From: Euryarchaeota archaeon UBA552
GTDB lineage: Archaea; Thermoplasmatota; Poseidoniia; Poseidoniales; Thalassarchaeaceae
Assembly: GCA_002499585.1 (NCBI GenBank)
Contig: DAMH01000011.1
Location: forward strand, 28,723 to 92,722
Length of the DNA stretch: 64,000 nt
Reading direction: 5' to 3'
The notes below the pieces were generated by a model. The model made no database searches. It saw only the letters and a program-made list of their open reading frames with translations, and was not told where the DNA came from. Positions 10,301 through 18,952 of this stretch are shown piece after piece. Numbering within the stretch: the first letter of the stretch is position 1; every line of letters starts with the position of its first letter. The translations under genes and the position numbers were made by a program.

Positions 10301-13201
10301 CTCGATGTCGTCGCAGGTCTGATCCTGGCTTTGACCCACGCAGAGTTGCAAAATGGTTGAGACATTATCTCCTGTGAGCGCGTCATTCGGAATTTCCAAG
10401 CTCGCATATACTTCCATTGCTGAGTTTGGTGGAAGAGTCAGTCCTATGATTTCTTCACCACTCGTTGGATCATAGATTCTGAGATCATCTCCCCACTCTG
10501 TGGAGCCCCATGATTGAACAACCTGATTTTCTGCTGCATTGCCAAGATTTTCTATCAACACCCATGCCATGGCGTCGCCTCCGGGGAATCCCAAGCCTTC
10601 CGAGACAGGAAGCCCCTCAGGGCCTAGTATAGATAACCCACGAGTCCTGTTGGCCTCTACAGGGATTATGCCGGAGACGCTGACAGTGGGATCTGCGTCT
10701 AACGTGAGTCTGAGTCCAAGATGCCCCTCGTCATCCCCTCCGGCCGAGGCTGGGGCAACGACTCGGAGGATCGGTATCCATGGCGTACCTGATTGTATCA
10801 GCACCCCCTGTGAGCCCCCAGGGGTCTTGTCACTCCAAGACCAACCTACGGGCAGGCTATCGTCATCCACACTCAGAGACCAAACACCATCTTCCCTACC
10901 TGTCGAGATGACGACAGGTTTCGCATCTGAGCTTCCCCCAGGGTCAACCCTGACGGGCGTGGACGGAGCAGATATCGTGGCATTGTAGGGGGGTACTATG
11001 GAGAGCGTTGCCTCATAGGCATCATTGTCATTTCGATTCTGGGAGATGTTTTCTCCCGGGTCCAACACAAGTTGGAAAGAATGAGTCCCCAGTCCGCCCG
11101 ACCAAATAGCTTGGAACGAAACATCTGACCCGGTGCCCGACGGAGGTATTGGTTCAAGTGGCTCGGATCTGAACCTCTTGATTTCCACACCGTCAGCCAT
11201 GAGGCTGGCATCTACCCCCTCCTGAGTCTGGATGTTGCCACTATTTTCAAAGAATGCTGTAATTACAACATCCTGTCCCGGATCAGGTTCAGTCGGATCA
11301 AATATGATGCTCCTGCCATCAAGCAGCGGTCTGACATCTATGTGACCTTGGGATATGGCTGCCGACCCTACTAGAGCGTCATATGATGCATCTCCGTTTA
11401 GATCTGCAAATACGATCTCAGACCATGTCCTGTGAGGCACCTCGACGGGTTGAGTCCAGTTGGAGCCAACTCCAGACGGCGAACCAGAGTCGCCGTCGAA
11501 TGCATGAATGCCCCGGCCATAGGCTACCAGAATGTCCGGCGACCCGTCACCGTCAATATTCATGGAAGCTGGTGGAGCGACTGCAATTTCATCGTTCAAC
11601 ACTCCATCTGGGTTAACGAGATCGAGAGTTTGTGACCATTCCAGTGTCGGTATGGTTTGATTCACATCATGACAGCCAGCGAATCCGCTTCTTTCTTGAG
11701 TCAACCCTTCGCTGGTCATCGTCCAGGTAGCCCAGCAAACGTAATCGGATAAGCCGTCACCGTCCGAATCAATTGGAAGAGGGGGGGCATCAGCGTAACC
11801 GTCAATTGCATTGATGGACCACAACTCGGTCTGTCCGTCCGAAATTTCAAGCGCTCTGTATTCTGCACCGTCTGCATTTCCTGTACCCCCCAAATCTGTT
11901 GGTATGGTGACTATAACCTCAAGCGCTGAATCAGCGTCTAGATTGGACAGTACTGGCCCTGGAAGGCGAAGGTGGGGTACATTGGAGTCCCCATCGGTGT
12001 TCCCCATGGATCTCGGAGCCCATGCTTCATTTCCGTTTGAACCGTCCAACTTCCATAGCCATACAGCGCCTGTGGACGAATCAGTTGTCGTAATTAGTAC
12101 GAAGCCGGTACTCGGATCAGCCCTCACATATGCGGGGTCTGAAGGGTGGGTCCCAAGATCCAATGTCGCGGTCCAAATGGGGGCGGAAGGGGCAGATGCG
12201 GTCAGGTCCATCGCGACAACTTTGATTTGCTCGTCCGAATCATCCCAAAGCGCGAGGAGCGCCTCGTCCGTGCCGTCAAAATCTACGTCTGCCAACAAAA
12301 CCTGTGTCGTCGGCCGATGTCCAGATATTGATACGGAAGGAGAAGGGCTGGGCCTGGATATTGACATGTCCGAATCAAACCAGCTCCATAACATCTCATC
12401 TGAATGATCACCCCCGTAGGACCAGCCCGTGAGTCCACATTCCAAGGATGGGGAGTACAGCCTGAGGTTGAATGAACCCGAATCGTCATCATAGGCCGTG
12501 ATGACTTCAATTGTTCCGTCATTGTCAATGTCGGTGAGCACGGGACTAGTTTTGACCAGCTCAGTTTCTCCCAGGTCAACCTCCCACGCAAGCTCTGCGT
12601 TATCGCTGTCTATGGCTCTTATGTGGGACCGCCCGTTATCGTCGGTTTGAACAACGAACGCAAACAGGGAGTCTGCCCCGCATCGCTCCTCGGCCCCAGC
12701 TTCAACGGTGATTTGGTTGTGCAGGCTAGCAACTGGGGTACTCAGAGCATCATTACCGAGGGAGTAGGATCCGAAAGTCCAATCTATCACTGGGTCATTG
12801 ATGGAACGCAGCCTCTCTGCAGCCGACGGGTCACCATTTCTTGCACCACCGTCTGGGCCGTGGTCAATCAATACTGGAACTTTTGCTGAGTTCTGGCCAA
12901 ACTGCCCCCAGACTGGCGACTGAGGATAATCATACCAAGGCGGTGTTTGCATTGTTTGATTTGAGTCACCCTCCAACAAGCGTGCATTGTCAACTGCGTC
13001 ATTTAATTGCTCGATTTCTATGAGATGGAGACAGAAAGAGGCCTGAATCAGGATCACAAGTGACAAGGCCCTCACAAACGCCGGATCCGACCCTTCGTTC
13101 TTTCCCACGCCCCGTTTTGGATAGTGGCCATCTTCAAAGTTCGCCCAACTAGATCGGTTCAGGATGCGATTAAAGCCTATCTTCTCGTTTAACGAAGCCA
13201 T
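7391..13201 (-). CDS. Giant cell-surface protein with FG-GAP, CARDB-like and NEW3-like repeats
   Basis: I place the start at the ATG complementary to 13199-13201, giving 1936 residues; the open frame continues upstream but would run into the rpo7 gene. A hydrophobic segment at residues 41-61 acts as signal or anchor after a 40-residue N-terminal tail. FG-GAP/VCBS-like calcium loops follow (TDIDNDGTIEV near 223-233, then DVDFDGTDEA, DSDGDGLSD, NIDGDGSPD, DLNGDASYD). A CARDB-like domain comes next (DPTEPDPGQDVVITAFFENSG), then many beta-sandwich repeats of the NEW3/CARDB kind (MRNSGNGPDSYS). A TM segment (IAAVFVIVIGGVLIL, about 1833-1853) precedes a roughly 80-residue charged cytoplasmic tail. 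It is likely an exported adhesin or polymer-binding protein; the ligand is unknown. Confidence 0.85.
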   Translation of the reverse strand: MASLNEKIGFNRILNRSSWANFEDGHYPKRGVGKNEGSDPAFVRALSLVILIQASFCLHLIEIEQLNDAVDNARLLEGDSNQTMQTPPWYDYPQSPVWGQFGQNSAKVPVLIDHGPDGGARNGDPSAAERLRSINDPVIDWTFGSYSLGNDALSTPVASLHNQITVEAGAEERCGADSLFAFVVQTDDNGRSHIRAIDSDNAELAWEVDLGETELVKTSPVLTDIDNDGTIEVITAYDDDSGSFNLRLYSPSLECGLTGWSYGGDHSDEMLWSWFDSDMSISRPSPSPSVSISGHRPTTQVLLADVDFDGTDEALLALWDDSDEQIKVVAMDLTASAPSAPIWTATLDLGTHPSDPAYVRADPSTGFVLITTTDSSTGAVWLWKLDGSNGNEAWAPRSMGNTDGDSNVPHLRLPGPVLSNLDADSALEVIVTIPTDLGGTGNADGAEYRALEISDGQTELWSINAIDGYADAPPLPIDSDGDGLSDYVCWATWTMTSEGLTQERSGFAGCHDVNQTIPTLEWSQTLDLVNPDGVLNDEIAVAPPASMNIDGDGSPDILVAYGRGIHAFDGDSGSPSGVGSNWTQPVEVPHRTWSEIVFADLNGDASYDALVGSAAISQGHIDVRPLLDGRSIIFDPTEPDPGQDVVITAFFENSGNIQTQEGVDASLMADGVEIKRFRSEPLEPIPPSGTGSDVSFQAIWSGGLGTHSFQLVLDPGENISQNRNDNDAYEATLSIVPPYNATISAPSTPVRVDPGGSSDAKPVVISTGREDGVWSLSVDDDSLPVGWSWSDKTPGGSQGVLIQSGTPWIPILRVVAPASAGGDDEGHLGLRLTLDADPTVSVSGIIPVEANRTRGLSILGPEGLPVSEGLGFPGGDAMAWVLIENLGNAAENQVVQSWGSTEWGDDLRIYDPTSGEEIIGLTLPPNSAMEVYASLEIPNDALTGDNVSTILQLCVGQSQDQTCDDIELTFVAADVVVEPPHRRMVPGPTEYRISAKMPEDATSLNWSISDLGMSLPGWLWTSTDDNLSIDGDRLEITGAQGSHVDAVIVLEQTVSLQYIQPGFLSFEGESEGPAYSLMSFSIEILQQHNASLEMANENDAASQSLEIGDTFFSVLKMRNSGNGPDSYSVSWQAKFVDDIGSPNIEVALAQENAFLTPGELQTVPLSITLGEGTDAQRPIEVTITMSSLIDQQATDFVIYNVSALQDRQWAILSVESDGENLLGRRILIDPGSSTAIQVQVRNDGNYEDSLDLSIETSLDGTIVEGWLEGSAAVDEVPTGGKASFTSNLSIPNSLVNGSLVLINFTLVAGNGIEMGSTIVEYEITRKSAWGATFSETDLEIPAEGSDLEIDIVQLGNAPSSPYISTQIVGQKGWEVEPPNTDFEMAPGETRRVSVSVTPPGNAIHSLTVDLILRIRDADGSGLTEISIPVRVEATRSFTLDGDPNWMITEEGGYPLGWVQNTGNAATSINLSVIGLPEGWSQTGPPSIAVGSGESQGIPLSLIPPPDWDKSPFIVRIGAVNEANDQSEMMMTVTPSNHSWSSTPVSMITMGGSAVLKIHGTGPTNNVVDSQSEQSLQWDPLGFWILPERSGMQNIGYVTVDGTDILGYRVEIIDLTTRPTVCSLAGSYGSIDSLCVVGEGEDTLNIRGLLVDEDGDVVDAGNITIQSGQIGYLNLSYDPWTPPPGSNTISIRIYDEFGRILFVRNQVVEIRHPDYWNLGVVGLELEPATYDPATENQRIRVLISREGLQSYDDLTCTVTLKAPGIDDRTHIVDVAGTFGPEPLIQRPESLEDGVEISVLLACKFPWDQDFDSSDDLSRIILAGEAQTSTRSEDIRTGTIAAVFVIVIGGVLILNSRSRNQQKDLEEMARRIISEREERRRVADSKVTKRPKVAAIAEVEKTEKSIEERDPVAAPMPPRTRSDEDVDDFEMRLRRLGK

Positions 13202-13334
13202 ATGCCCATCGCGCTTATAGGCAGTTGCCGTTCCGCCGGAACATCGGGATCTCCTCCAGAGGCACAGCCTGTGAAGGACGGGAACCTTCCGACGGCAAAA
13301 ACCGTGGAGCGTCCCGACAAAAGGACGTAACAAC

Positions 13335-13883
13335 ATGTACACACTAATAACAAAGGAAGATACCATTCGTATCCCTGCAGAGTATATCCGCCGGGGGAGG
13401 AAGCTCGAGGACCACATTGACGAATTGGCTCATCAAGCCTTCGAGGGAAGATTTGACGAGGATGAGAATTACATACTCTTGACCTTTGACCACGAGACTA
13501 TTGGCCGAGGAAAGATAATACACGGCGATGGAGCGATCTATCAAAGGGTAAAATTCCGGGCTTTGTTGTTCTCCATGGACACAAATGAGATTGTGGACGG
13601 AGCCGTCTCGGAGATTTCAGAGTACGGCGCATTCGTCAGAATAGGCCCCATAGAGGCACTTTTGCACAAATCACAGATTCTAGATGAACCAATCAATGTA
13701 AATCCAGCCGAGCGAAGGATAGAGGGCGCCAAATCCGGCAAGTTGATCGAAGTCGGCACCAATGTGAGATCCAGAATCGTTTCTAAAGCAATAAACCAGA
13801 ACGACCCGAGATCCAGCAAGATCGGGCTTAATTGCAAAATGGCTGGCCTTGGCGCTCACCAATGGATCGACGGAGATGAGTAG
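13335..13883 (+). CDS. rpo7: DNA-directed RNA polymerase subunit Rpo7 (RpoE')
   Basis: Rpo7 forms the polymerase stalk with Rpo4 and contacts nascent RNA. The 182 residues show the N-terminal RNP-like domain (MYTLITKEDTIRIP, then ILLTFDHETIGRGKIIHGDG) and a C-terminal S1/OB domain (GAVSEISEYGAFVRIGPIEALLHKSQI, about 90-116). It heads the rpo7-spt4-rps24e-rps27ae cluster that is conserved in euryarchaea, with 2- to 9-bp gaps. It is divergent from the giant surface-protein gene across 133 bp. Confidence 0.96.
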   Translation: MYTLITKEDTIRIPAEYIRRGRKLEDHIDELAHQAFEGRFDEDENYILLTFDHETIGRGKIIHGDGAIYQRVKFRALLFSMDTNEIVDGAVSEISEYGAFVRIGPIEALLHKSQILDEPINVNPAERRIEGAKSGKLIEVGTNVRSRIVSKAINQNDPRSSKIGLNCKMAGLGAHQWIDGDE

Positions 13884-13885
13884 TC

Positions 13886-14104
13886 ATGCCAAAACAACCA
13901 TTTGCGTGCGGGGAGTGCAACAGGATCCTACCAGATCCAGAAAAGAAGAATGAGGTCCCTCAGTGTACCTCATGTCCAAACGCCCCGGTAACAACAGATT
14001 GGCAAGGGTACGTGATTATACTGGACCCTTCCAGGTCCGAGGTTGCTCGAAGGCTGAATGTCACTTCGTCAGGGGCATACGCCCTCAAGGTGAATATTAG
14101 GTAG
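13886..14104 (+). CDS. spt4: Transcription elongation factor Spt4 (RpoE'')
   Basis: This 72-residue protein pairs with Spt5 as the archaeal elongation factor. Two zinc-binding CxxC pairs are visible: FACGECNR (residues about 7-14) and PQCTSCPN (about 25-32). The core QGYVIILDPSRSEVARRL is the Spt4 signature. It begins 2 nt after the rpo7 stop, in the usual archaeal order. Confidence 0.95.
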   Translation: MPKQPFACGECNRILPDPEKKNEVPQCTSCPNAPVTTDWQGYVIILDPSRSEVARRLNVTSSGAYALKVNIR

Positions 14105-14113
14105 GGTTTTACT

Positions 14114-14419
14114 ATGGAAATTATCGAAAGGAAAGATAACCCGCTTTTGAACCGGGTCGAGATCGAGTTTGTTTGGAATCATCAAGGATCTCCGACGCCA
14201 ACTAGAAAAGAGATGGTAGAGGCAGCAGCGAAATCTGAGCCCAACGGAAAGAAAGAATTGACCTACATCAAAAATGTCAGGACTGTCTATGGCAAAGGAA
14301 GAACAGAAGGCCTCGCCCTTGTCTACGCCTCAGTGGATGCAGCGTCAATCGAACCGGACTACGTATCTGCAAGGCACAAAGACTTGTTCGGAAGCACTGA
14401 CGGAGAATCAGCGGAGTAG
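14114..14419 (+). CDS. rps24e: Small ribosomal subunit protein eS24
   Basis: This 101-residue protein matches the archaeal/eukaryotic eS24 family. The N-terminus [19 protein letters not shown] and the central [12 protein letters not shown] are characteristic, followed by the [17 protein letters not shown] strand. It lies 9 bp after spt4 and 5 bp before rps27ae. Confidence 0.96.
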   Translation: MEIIERKDNPLLNRVEIEFVWNHQGSPTPTRKEMVEAAAKSEPNGKKELTYIKNVRTVYGKGRTEGLALVYASVDAASIEPDYVSARHKDLFGSTDGESAE

Positions 14420-14424
14420 ATCTT

Positions 14425-14604
14425 ATGCCAGATGGAACCCCAAACCCAAATTCTAAACATAGTAAATACTCAATAGAAGGTGACAAGCTAGTCAGAAAAG
14501 CACCTTTTTGCCCCAAGTGTGGGGATGGAATATTCCTAGCACAACACTCAGACAGGCTTTCCTGTGGGAAATGCGGTTACACTGCCTCTGACTCTGAAGA
14601 GTAA
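14425..14604 (+). CDS. rps27ae: Small ribosomal subunit protein eS31 (S27ae)
   Basis: A 59-residue frame begins 5 bp after the eS24 stop, preceded by GGAG. It carries a four-cysteine zinc ribbon: FCPKCGDG (residues about 28-35) and LSCGKCGYT (about 45-53), with [19 protein letters not shown] as the S27ae core. Size and position match the family. Its 3' end overlaps the convergent propeller-like gene by 28 nt. The short N-terminal extension before the core is polar. Confidence 0.93.
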   Translation: MPDGTPNPNSKHSKYSIEGDKLVRKAPFCPKCGDGIFLAQHSDRLSCGKCGYTASDSEE

Positions 14605-15509
14605 GGGCCCCACGAGACGACCTTCCCGTCGTTGCATACGCACCAATTATCATTGATCATCCCGACTCCTATTTCTCTCCTGGTGTGTAAAGTAAATTCC
14701 CCGCCCGCTGTCGAGAATTCTCCGTCGTGTCTCCAACCTGTCCATCTCACAATCCCCTCGTTAACAAGCACGTCCAAGACAGGGCCAGGAAGGCCAGTAA
14801 AATCATGCTTTGAATTAAAATCGTGGTCCACTATGACAGCATGGCTTCCCCTCGTCATAATCATAATCCCGTGATCTCCAAGGTCAGAGGCCCTGTAAAC
14901 TGGATCTCTGACCTTGAGAGTGCCTTGACTGAGTATCTCACCATTTTCAGATGATAATCTAAGCCACTCCCCTCCCTCCGATAGGACATTGAAACCATGG
15001 TGACTGAAGCACATCGCGGCCACTCTGTCAGATATTCCTGAGCCCATTGCATTCTTCCAGGTTGGATATGGCGACCTCCACTTCTCATTCACCTTTATTT
15101 CGCCCTTGGTACCTGTAATCTCCATGCTGTATATCCCCAGACGGTGCAGGACGAAAATGAAATTGCTTCCCTCGGAGCATAAAGCCTCAAGCGTTCCCTC
15201 CAGAACTCTGTCCCACGAAAAAGGAAGAATGCTGCCGGTTGGGAGTTCAGGAATTTCTCCGGCTATGGAGGGCGTTTCAGGCTGTATTTCTATCAACCCG
15301 ATCTTTGACCCTAATGAGGGCGCTTGGGGTTGAGATGAGACAATCAAAACATCCTCGGCCAGTGCGGAGAGAGAAATCGAATCGATACTGGTCAAAGACT
15401 GTTTTGCAATGTTATTCTCTCGGTCGAGGACTGCCACGTTACCGTCGCCGCCGATCACCAATGTGGAGGAATTAGACCTGTGGACCCGGGATGGCGTGAA
15501 CCCAAGCAT
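14577..15509 (-). CDS. Unknown beta-propeller-like protein, 310 aa
   Basis: No specific family is recognised. Repeating beta-rich units with short G/D turns ([57 protein letters not shown]) resemble the blades of a WD40/PQQ-type propeller. There is no signal peptide or TM segment, so it should be cytoplasmic. It is divergent from dtdA across 83 bp that hold a short TCAC-N7-GTGA-like dyad. The 28-nt overlap with rps27ae at the 3' end is antisense. The fold call is inference from the spacing of hydrophobic strands. Confidence 0.72.
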   Translation of the reverse strand: MLGFTPSRVHRSNSSTLVIGGDGNVAVLDRENNIAKQSLTSIDSISLSALAEDVLIVSSQPQAPSLGSKIGLIEIQPETPSIAGEIPELPTGSILPFSWDRVLEGTLEALCSEGSNFIFVLHRLGIYSMEITGTKGEIKVNEKWRSPYPTWKNAMGSGISDRVAAMCFSHHGFNVLSEGGEWLRLSSENGEILSQGTLKVRDPVYRASDLGDHGIMIMTRGSHAVIVDHDFNSKHDFTGLPGPVLDVLVNEGIVRWTGWRHDGEFSTAGGEFTLHTRREIGVGMINDNWCVCNDGKVVSWGPYSSESEAV

Positions 15510-15592
15510 GGCCGACGGTGAGGGTGGGTACAGTTGAACCTGCGCGCGAATGCGCTCACATGATATAGTGAGGGCGACTGTGGAGATATCCT

Positions 15593-16540
15593 ATGAGTAC
15601 TCTGCTGGTCGTTTCGAGGTCCGACACAGCATCGATGTCACTAGGTCATGCTATTTGCAGTTCCTCAGACTTCGATCAGAAAGATAGCTCACTTGGAGAT
15701 CTAATTGAATTTAGATCCATGGACGCCTTTATGATCACCATCGACAAAATACACCTGAATTCAGATTTCATTGGTTCGTTGCTTGAAGAGGAAATAAACC
15801 ACAAATTCGATGACGTGATCGTACTCTCCAGGCACTATTCAGAATCTGGCCGACCTGCGATGACAGTCCATCCAATCGGAGTAGTGACTGGCGTGAAACT
15901 CGGTGAAATCGGGCTATCTGGAGGGTTATTTGGAACACTCGTACCTCCAAATCCAAAAATGAGTTGGTTCTTATCTGAAATAAATCGCGTGGGACGAGTT
16001 GACCCAAGGCTAGAGAACTTCGACTTGACTATCGAAGCCACTCACCATGGGCCGGTGATGTCCCTGCCCACCATGTATCTGGAAATTGGTTCAACTGAGT
16101 TACAGTGGTCTGACCCCTATCTTGCAAACATATGGTCGGACTTAATCACCAAGAGCTTATCCTCCTGTTTTATTGATGAAAAGCGAAGATGGATCCTCGG
16201 AATCGGCGGAGGCCACTACGCCCCACGCCACAGAGACATTGTGATTAGATCAGGTGAAATCATCGGCCACATCCTGCCCGGGTATAGTTTACCAAAAATC
16301 GATGATGACCTTCAGAAAGAGAAATTTGAGATCGTTCTTGAATCGGCCATTCAATCCATGATCGCCTCCAGGCCAGAGGCGGACATCATCGCGCACTTCG
16401 ACAGGAAGTCGATGAAGTCGTGGCAAAGAAAATGGCTAACAGAGAGACTGGCTCATTACGGTATCCCTGTGCTTCGGGGGAAACAAATACTACAAAACCC
16501 AGAAATCGATAAAGGCCTCTTTCCTCACAGCCGGTCATGA
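15593..16540 (+). CDS. dtdA: D-aminoacyl-tRNA deacylase, archaeal DtdA type
   Basis: The enzyme removes D-amino acids mischarged on tRNA. The 315 residues show the DtdA/GEK1 signatures: LSRHYSESGRPAMTVHPIG near 78-96, TIEATHHGP near 147-155, and GIGGGHYAPRH near 203-213, whose histidines lie in the active-site region. Length fits the archaeal/plant family, not the bacterial Dtd1. It overlaps the proline dehydrogenase gene by 4 nt (ATGA), so the two are co-translated. Confidence 0.93.
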   Translation: MSTLLVVSRSDTASMSLGHAICSSSDFDQKDSSLGDLIEFRSMDAFMITIDKIHLNSDFIGSLLEEEINHKFDDVIVLSRHYSESGRPAMTVHPIGVVTGVKLGEIGLSGGLFGTLVPPNPKMSWFLSEINRVGRVDPRLENFDLTIEATHHGPVMSLPTMYLEIGSTELQWSDPYLANIWSDLITKSLSSCFIDEKRRWILGIGGGHYAPRHRDIVIRSGEIIGHILPGYSLPKIDDDLQKEKFEIVLESAIQSMIASRPEADIIAHFDRKSMKSWQRKWLTERLAHYGIPVLRGKQILQNPEIDKGLFPHSRS

Positions 16541-17511
16541 ACATGTTCGGCCGTGTGATTATGGCGTTCATGCCCATCACTCCTCGGGCCCTCGTCAGAT
16601 TCTTTGCGCGCAGGTACGTTGCGGGGACTGAACTAAAAGATGCTTTGAAAGTAATGAGCGAACTGTCCTCTGAGAACACATCGTTCACTGTTGACGTTCT
16701 GGGCGAGGACATATCCTCGATCGATGAGACAGAAAAATTTGTCAGGGAATACACCGACTTAATTTCAGCCATATCCAAATCAGAAATAGACGCGCATGTC
16801 TCACTGAAACCCACTGCGTTCGGACTGGATATTGACTACGCCTTAGCAATAGAAAAATTATCTGAAATAGTAGAGATGGCAAACAAATCTGAGATATTCG
16901 TCCGGTTAGACATGGAGGACAGCAAACTAACTGAGCTCACTTTGAAAGCCACGGAGGATCTGTATAAAAAGGGGCATAACAACATCGGCGTGGTTCTTCA
17001 AGGTAGGATGTTCCGGACACCAGACGACCTCCGGAGAATCTCAAAGTCGATGGGCAAGGACGCAGATGTGAGAATTTGCAAAGGCATCTACTTAGAACCC
17101 CCCGACATAGCTCACACCAAGTATCAGGATATCGTAGATGCGACCGCTGAAGCAATTTCGTCTGCATTGGACCTCGGAATGTACGTTGGCATCGCAAGCC
17201 ACGATATCCCTGTCATCGAAGCATCTCTAACCGAACTCCAGAACAGGGGCTTTCTACCGGACTTTCAAGACCCACGAGACCCTGTTCCCACCAAAAGGAA
17301 TGGAAAGGGAAATGGTTACGAATTCCAGTTTCTACTAGGGGTGAGGGGCGATGTCAGGAGACGGCTGGCCTCAGAGGGCCATCTTACCCGTGTTTACCTC
17401 CCATACGGTAAGCAATGGTACGAATACAGCATGAGAAGGCTCAGAGAAAACCCCGGTGTGGCGTGGCACGTGGCAAAATCAGTCATATTCCCGTGGACCA
17501 ACAGAAGATAG
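16537..17511 (+). CDS. Proline dehydrogenase (FAD-dependent, monofunctional)
   Basis: The enzyme oxidises proline to pyrroline-5-carboxylate in proline catabolism. The 324-residue barrel carries the expected motifs in order: SLKPTAFGL, FVRLDMEDS, GVVLQGRM, VRICKGIYLEP, GIASHD, FQFLLGVRGD and RVYLPYGKQWYEYSMRRLRENP at the C-terminus. The last motif binds proline through its paired arginines. This is the single-domain PRODH, not a PutA fusion; no pyrroline-5-carboxylate dehydrogenase is in the window. It overlaps dtdA by 4 nt. Confidence 0.94.
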   Translation: MNMFGRVIMAFMPITPRALVRFFARRYVAGTELKDALKVMSELSSENTSFTVDVLGEDISSIDETEKFVREYTDLISAISKSEIDAHVSLKPTAFGLDIDYALAIEKLSEIVEMANKSEIFVRLDMEDSKLTELTLKATEDLYKKGHNNIGVVLQGRMFRTPDDLRRISKSMGKDADVRICKGIYLEPPDIAHTKYQDIVDATAEAISSALDLGMYVGIASHDIPVIEASLTELQNRGFLPDFQDPRDPVPTKRNGKGNGYEFQFLLGVRGDVRRRLASEGHLTRVYLPYGKQWYEYSMRRLRENPGVAWHVAKSVIFPWTNRR

Positions 17512-17512
17512 A

Positions 17513-18103
17513 TCATTGGGCATGAAGGTACATCCGTCGAATATCCTCTGCGGCTCTGCGGCCTCCTAATGTGCGTCCCTTGCCTGTGTGAATAGCCCTG
17601 ATCATCCAGACTCTCCCCTCCACTTCGATCAAACTCTCACATTGGAATATCGTGTCCGGAGTACATTCTATCGACGAAGACGTGCTGTGTTCCCCGTCAG
17701 TGAGTGTAAGGGGGATGATGACCCTGTCGACTCTCGTCGCCCAGCCCCTCTTGATTTCGTGAGCCAGCATGCTCCTCTTGGCCCTGCCGGCTTCGTCCTC
17801 GATCCGCGTCACTTCCCAATGAGAATCAATGTGTTCGAATTTGTCCCCTAGGCCAATGACCTCATCATCATCGGATTCGATTTCCTCAAAAAAAGAAATC
17901 TTGCCGTCGGAAAGTGTCATGGGGATTCTAACTATCTTGTTTGGTCGAATTTCCGCCGTACAAACATTACCGCAAAGCCCACATTTCAGCAGTAGGTCAT
18001 ATCCATCCCCAACTTTCTTCTCTCTGAGGACTGTGTGGTCTTCCTCCTCATCGCAGATAGAGCAGAATAACACTCTCTTGTCGGAATCACCCTCACGTGA
18101 CAT
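17513..18103 (-). CDS. HVO_0476-family zinc finger protein (COG1326)
   Basis: This 196-residue protein matches a euryarchaeal zinc-finger family of unknown biochemical role. The N-terminal zinc ribbon uses FCSICDEE (residues about 13-20) and LKCGLCGNVC (about 40-49). The remainder is beta-rich with GWATRVDRVIIPLTLTDG and WMIRAIHTGKGRTLGGRRAAEDIRR, which are characteristic of the family. No signal peptide is visible. It converges on the proline dehydrogenase gene with a 1-nt gap and is divergent from the methyltransferase-like gene. Confidence 0.85.
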   Translation of the reverse strand: MSREGDSDKRVLFCSICDEEEDHTVLREKKVGDGYDLLLKCGLCGNVCTAEIRPNKIVRIPMTLSDGKISFFEEIESDDDEVIGLGDKFEHIDSHWEVTRIEDEAGRAKRSMLAHEIKRGWATRVDRVIIPLTLTDGEHSTSSSIECTPDTIFQCESLIEVEGRVWMIRAIHTGKGRTLGGRRAAEDIRRMYLHAQ

Positions 18104-18226
18104 TCTTCTTCAGGGCACGGCTTCCTTTTTTCAAGTCGATGGAAAGGCATTGTTGATATCCCAGCCCGTTTTTCAAGTATCGTGGACGTTGGTGGTGGCA
18201 TGCTCCCCATGAGGGGGGAGGGCGAT

Positions 18227-18952
18227 ATGCTTCTTGCATTAGTTGCGGCCGATGAGGCCCTCGATTCAGGGGAGCCTGAGATAGCAGCCAACATTGGCCA
18301 ACAGATGCTTCACATGGACCTCACTATACTTCCGAGGTCTGTCAGAACACGGATCAGGGACATCTCGGCCAGAATCAAACCAGAAAATGCCATTCTTGTG
18401 GGTGGCGGCATAGGACACATGTCGGCATGGCTCCTTGATGTCTGGACCTCAGAAAATCAGCATCGCCCGTCCTCCTTCAGAATAGTAGAGGAGGGGGGCA
18501 AGTTCGGAGTGATACTTGACAGATTGATCCGCAGGTATGATGCGGTATCTTGGACCTCTGTAATTTCCACTCCATGGACTGAGGTGGTCGCAGAGACCTC
18601 GGCATGGAATGCAGCATCAGCGACAAATGAAGTCCCATCCATCAGCAAAGCACCACTTCCGTCACCAACCGGATTGGTGGTAATAGACGTGCCTGAAATA
18701 CAACGGCCTGCCTTTTTGAGGTCCGCACTGGACATTATACAGGAGGATGGCGTCATCCTGATTCTGGAACCCGAAGTCCCGACTGGCGATGTAGGCGATT
18801 TCGAGCCAGGCAATCCTCAGACTGAAGCTCAGAGGCGTGTGGATGCATTTAATTCTTGGATGGCTGTAATCCGGGAAGCTGGTGCGCGCGGTTTCAAGTC
18901 TGCCTTCGTCGAGCTGTCGGGCGCCACGCTGGTTGTTCTTGTCGGCGCATAA
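18227..18952 (+). CDS. SAM-dependent methyltransferase-like protein
   Basis: The likely fold is a class I Rossmann methyltransferase. The glycine-rich loop ILVGGGIGHMSAWLLDVW is followed by FRIVEEGGKFGVILDRLI, which fits strand 2 with its acidic end, and by LVVIDVPEIQRPAFLRSALDII and VILILEP for later strands. I choose the ATG at 18227 because a GGGGGGAGG Shine-Dalgarno-like run lies 7 nt upstream; an in-frame GTG at 18182 would add 15 residues. Substrate is unknown. Its last 124 nt overlap the convergent subtilisin gene, an unusually long antisense overlap. Confidence 0.72.
   Translation: MLLALVAADEALDSGEPEIAANIGQQMLHMDLTILPRSVRTRIRDISARIKPENAILVGGGIGHMSAWLLDVWTSENQHRPSSFRIVEEGGKFGVILDRLIRRYDAVSWTSVISTPWTEVVAETSAWNAASATNEVPSISKAPLPSPTGLVVIDVPEIQRPAFLRSALDIIQEDGVILILEPEVPTGDVGDFEPGNPQTEAQRRVDAFNSWMAVIREAGARGFKSAFVELSGATLVVLVGA

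Noticed and set aside
13202..13417. Extension of the 1936-aa gene by 72 codons upstream
   Set aside because: It would overlap the rpo7 coding start by 83 nt, and the added residues look non-coding; ATG 13201 is preferred.
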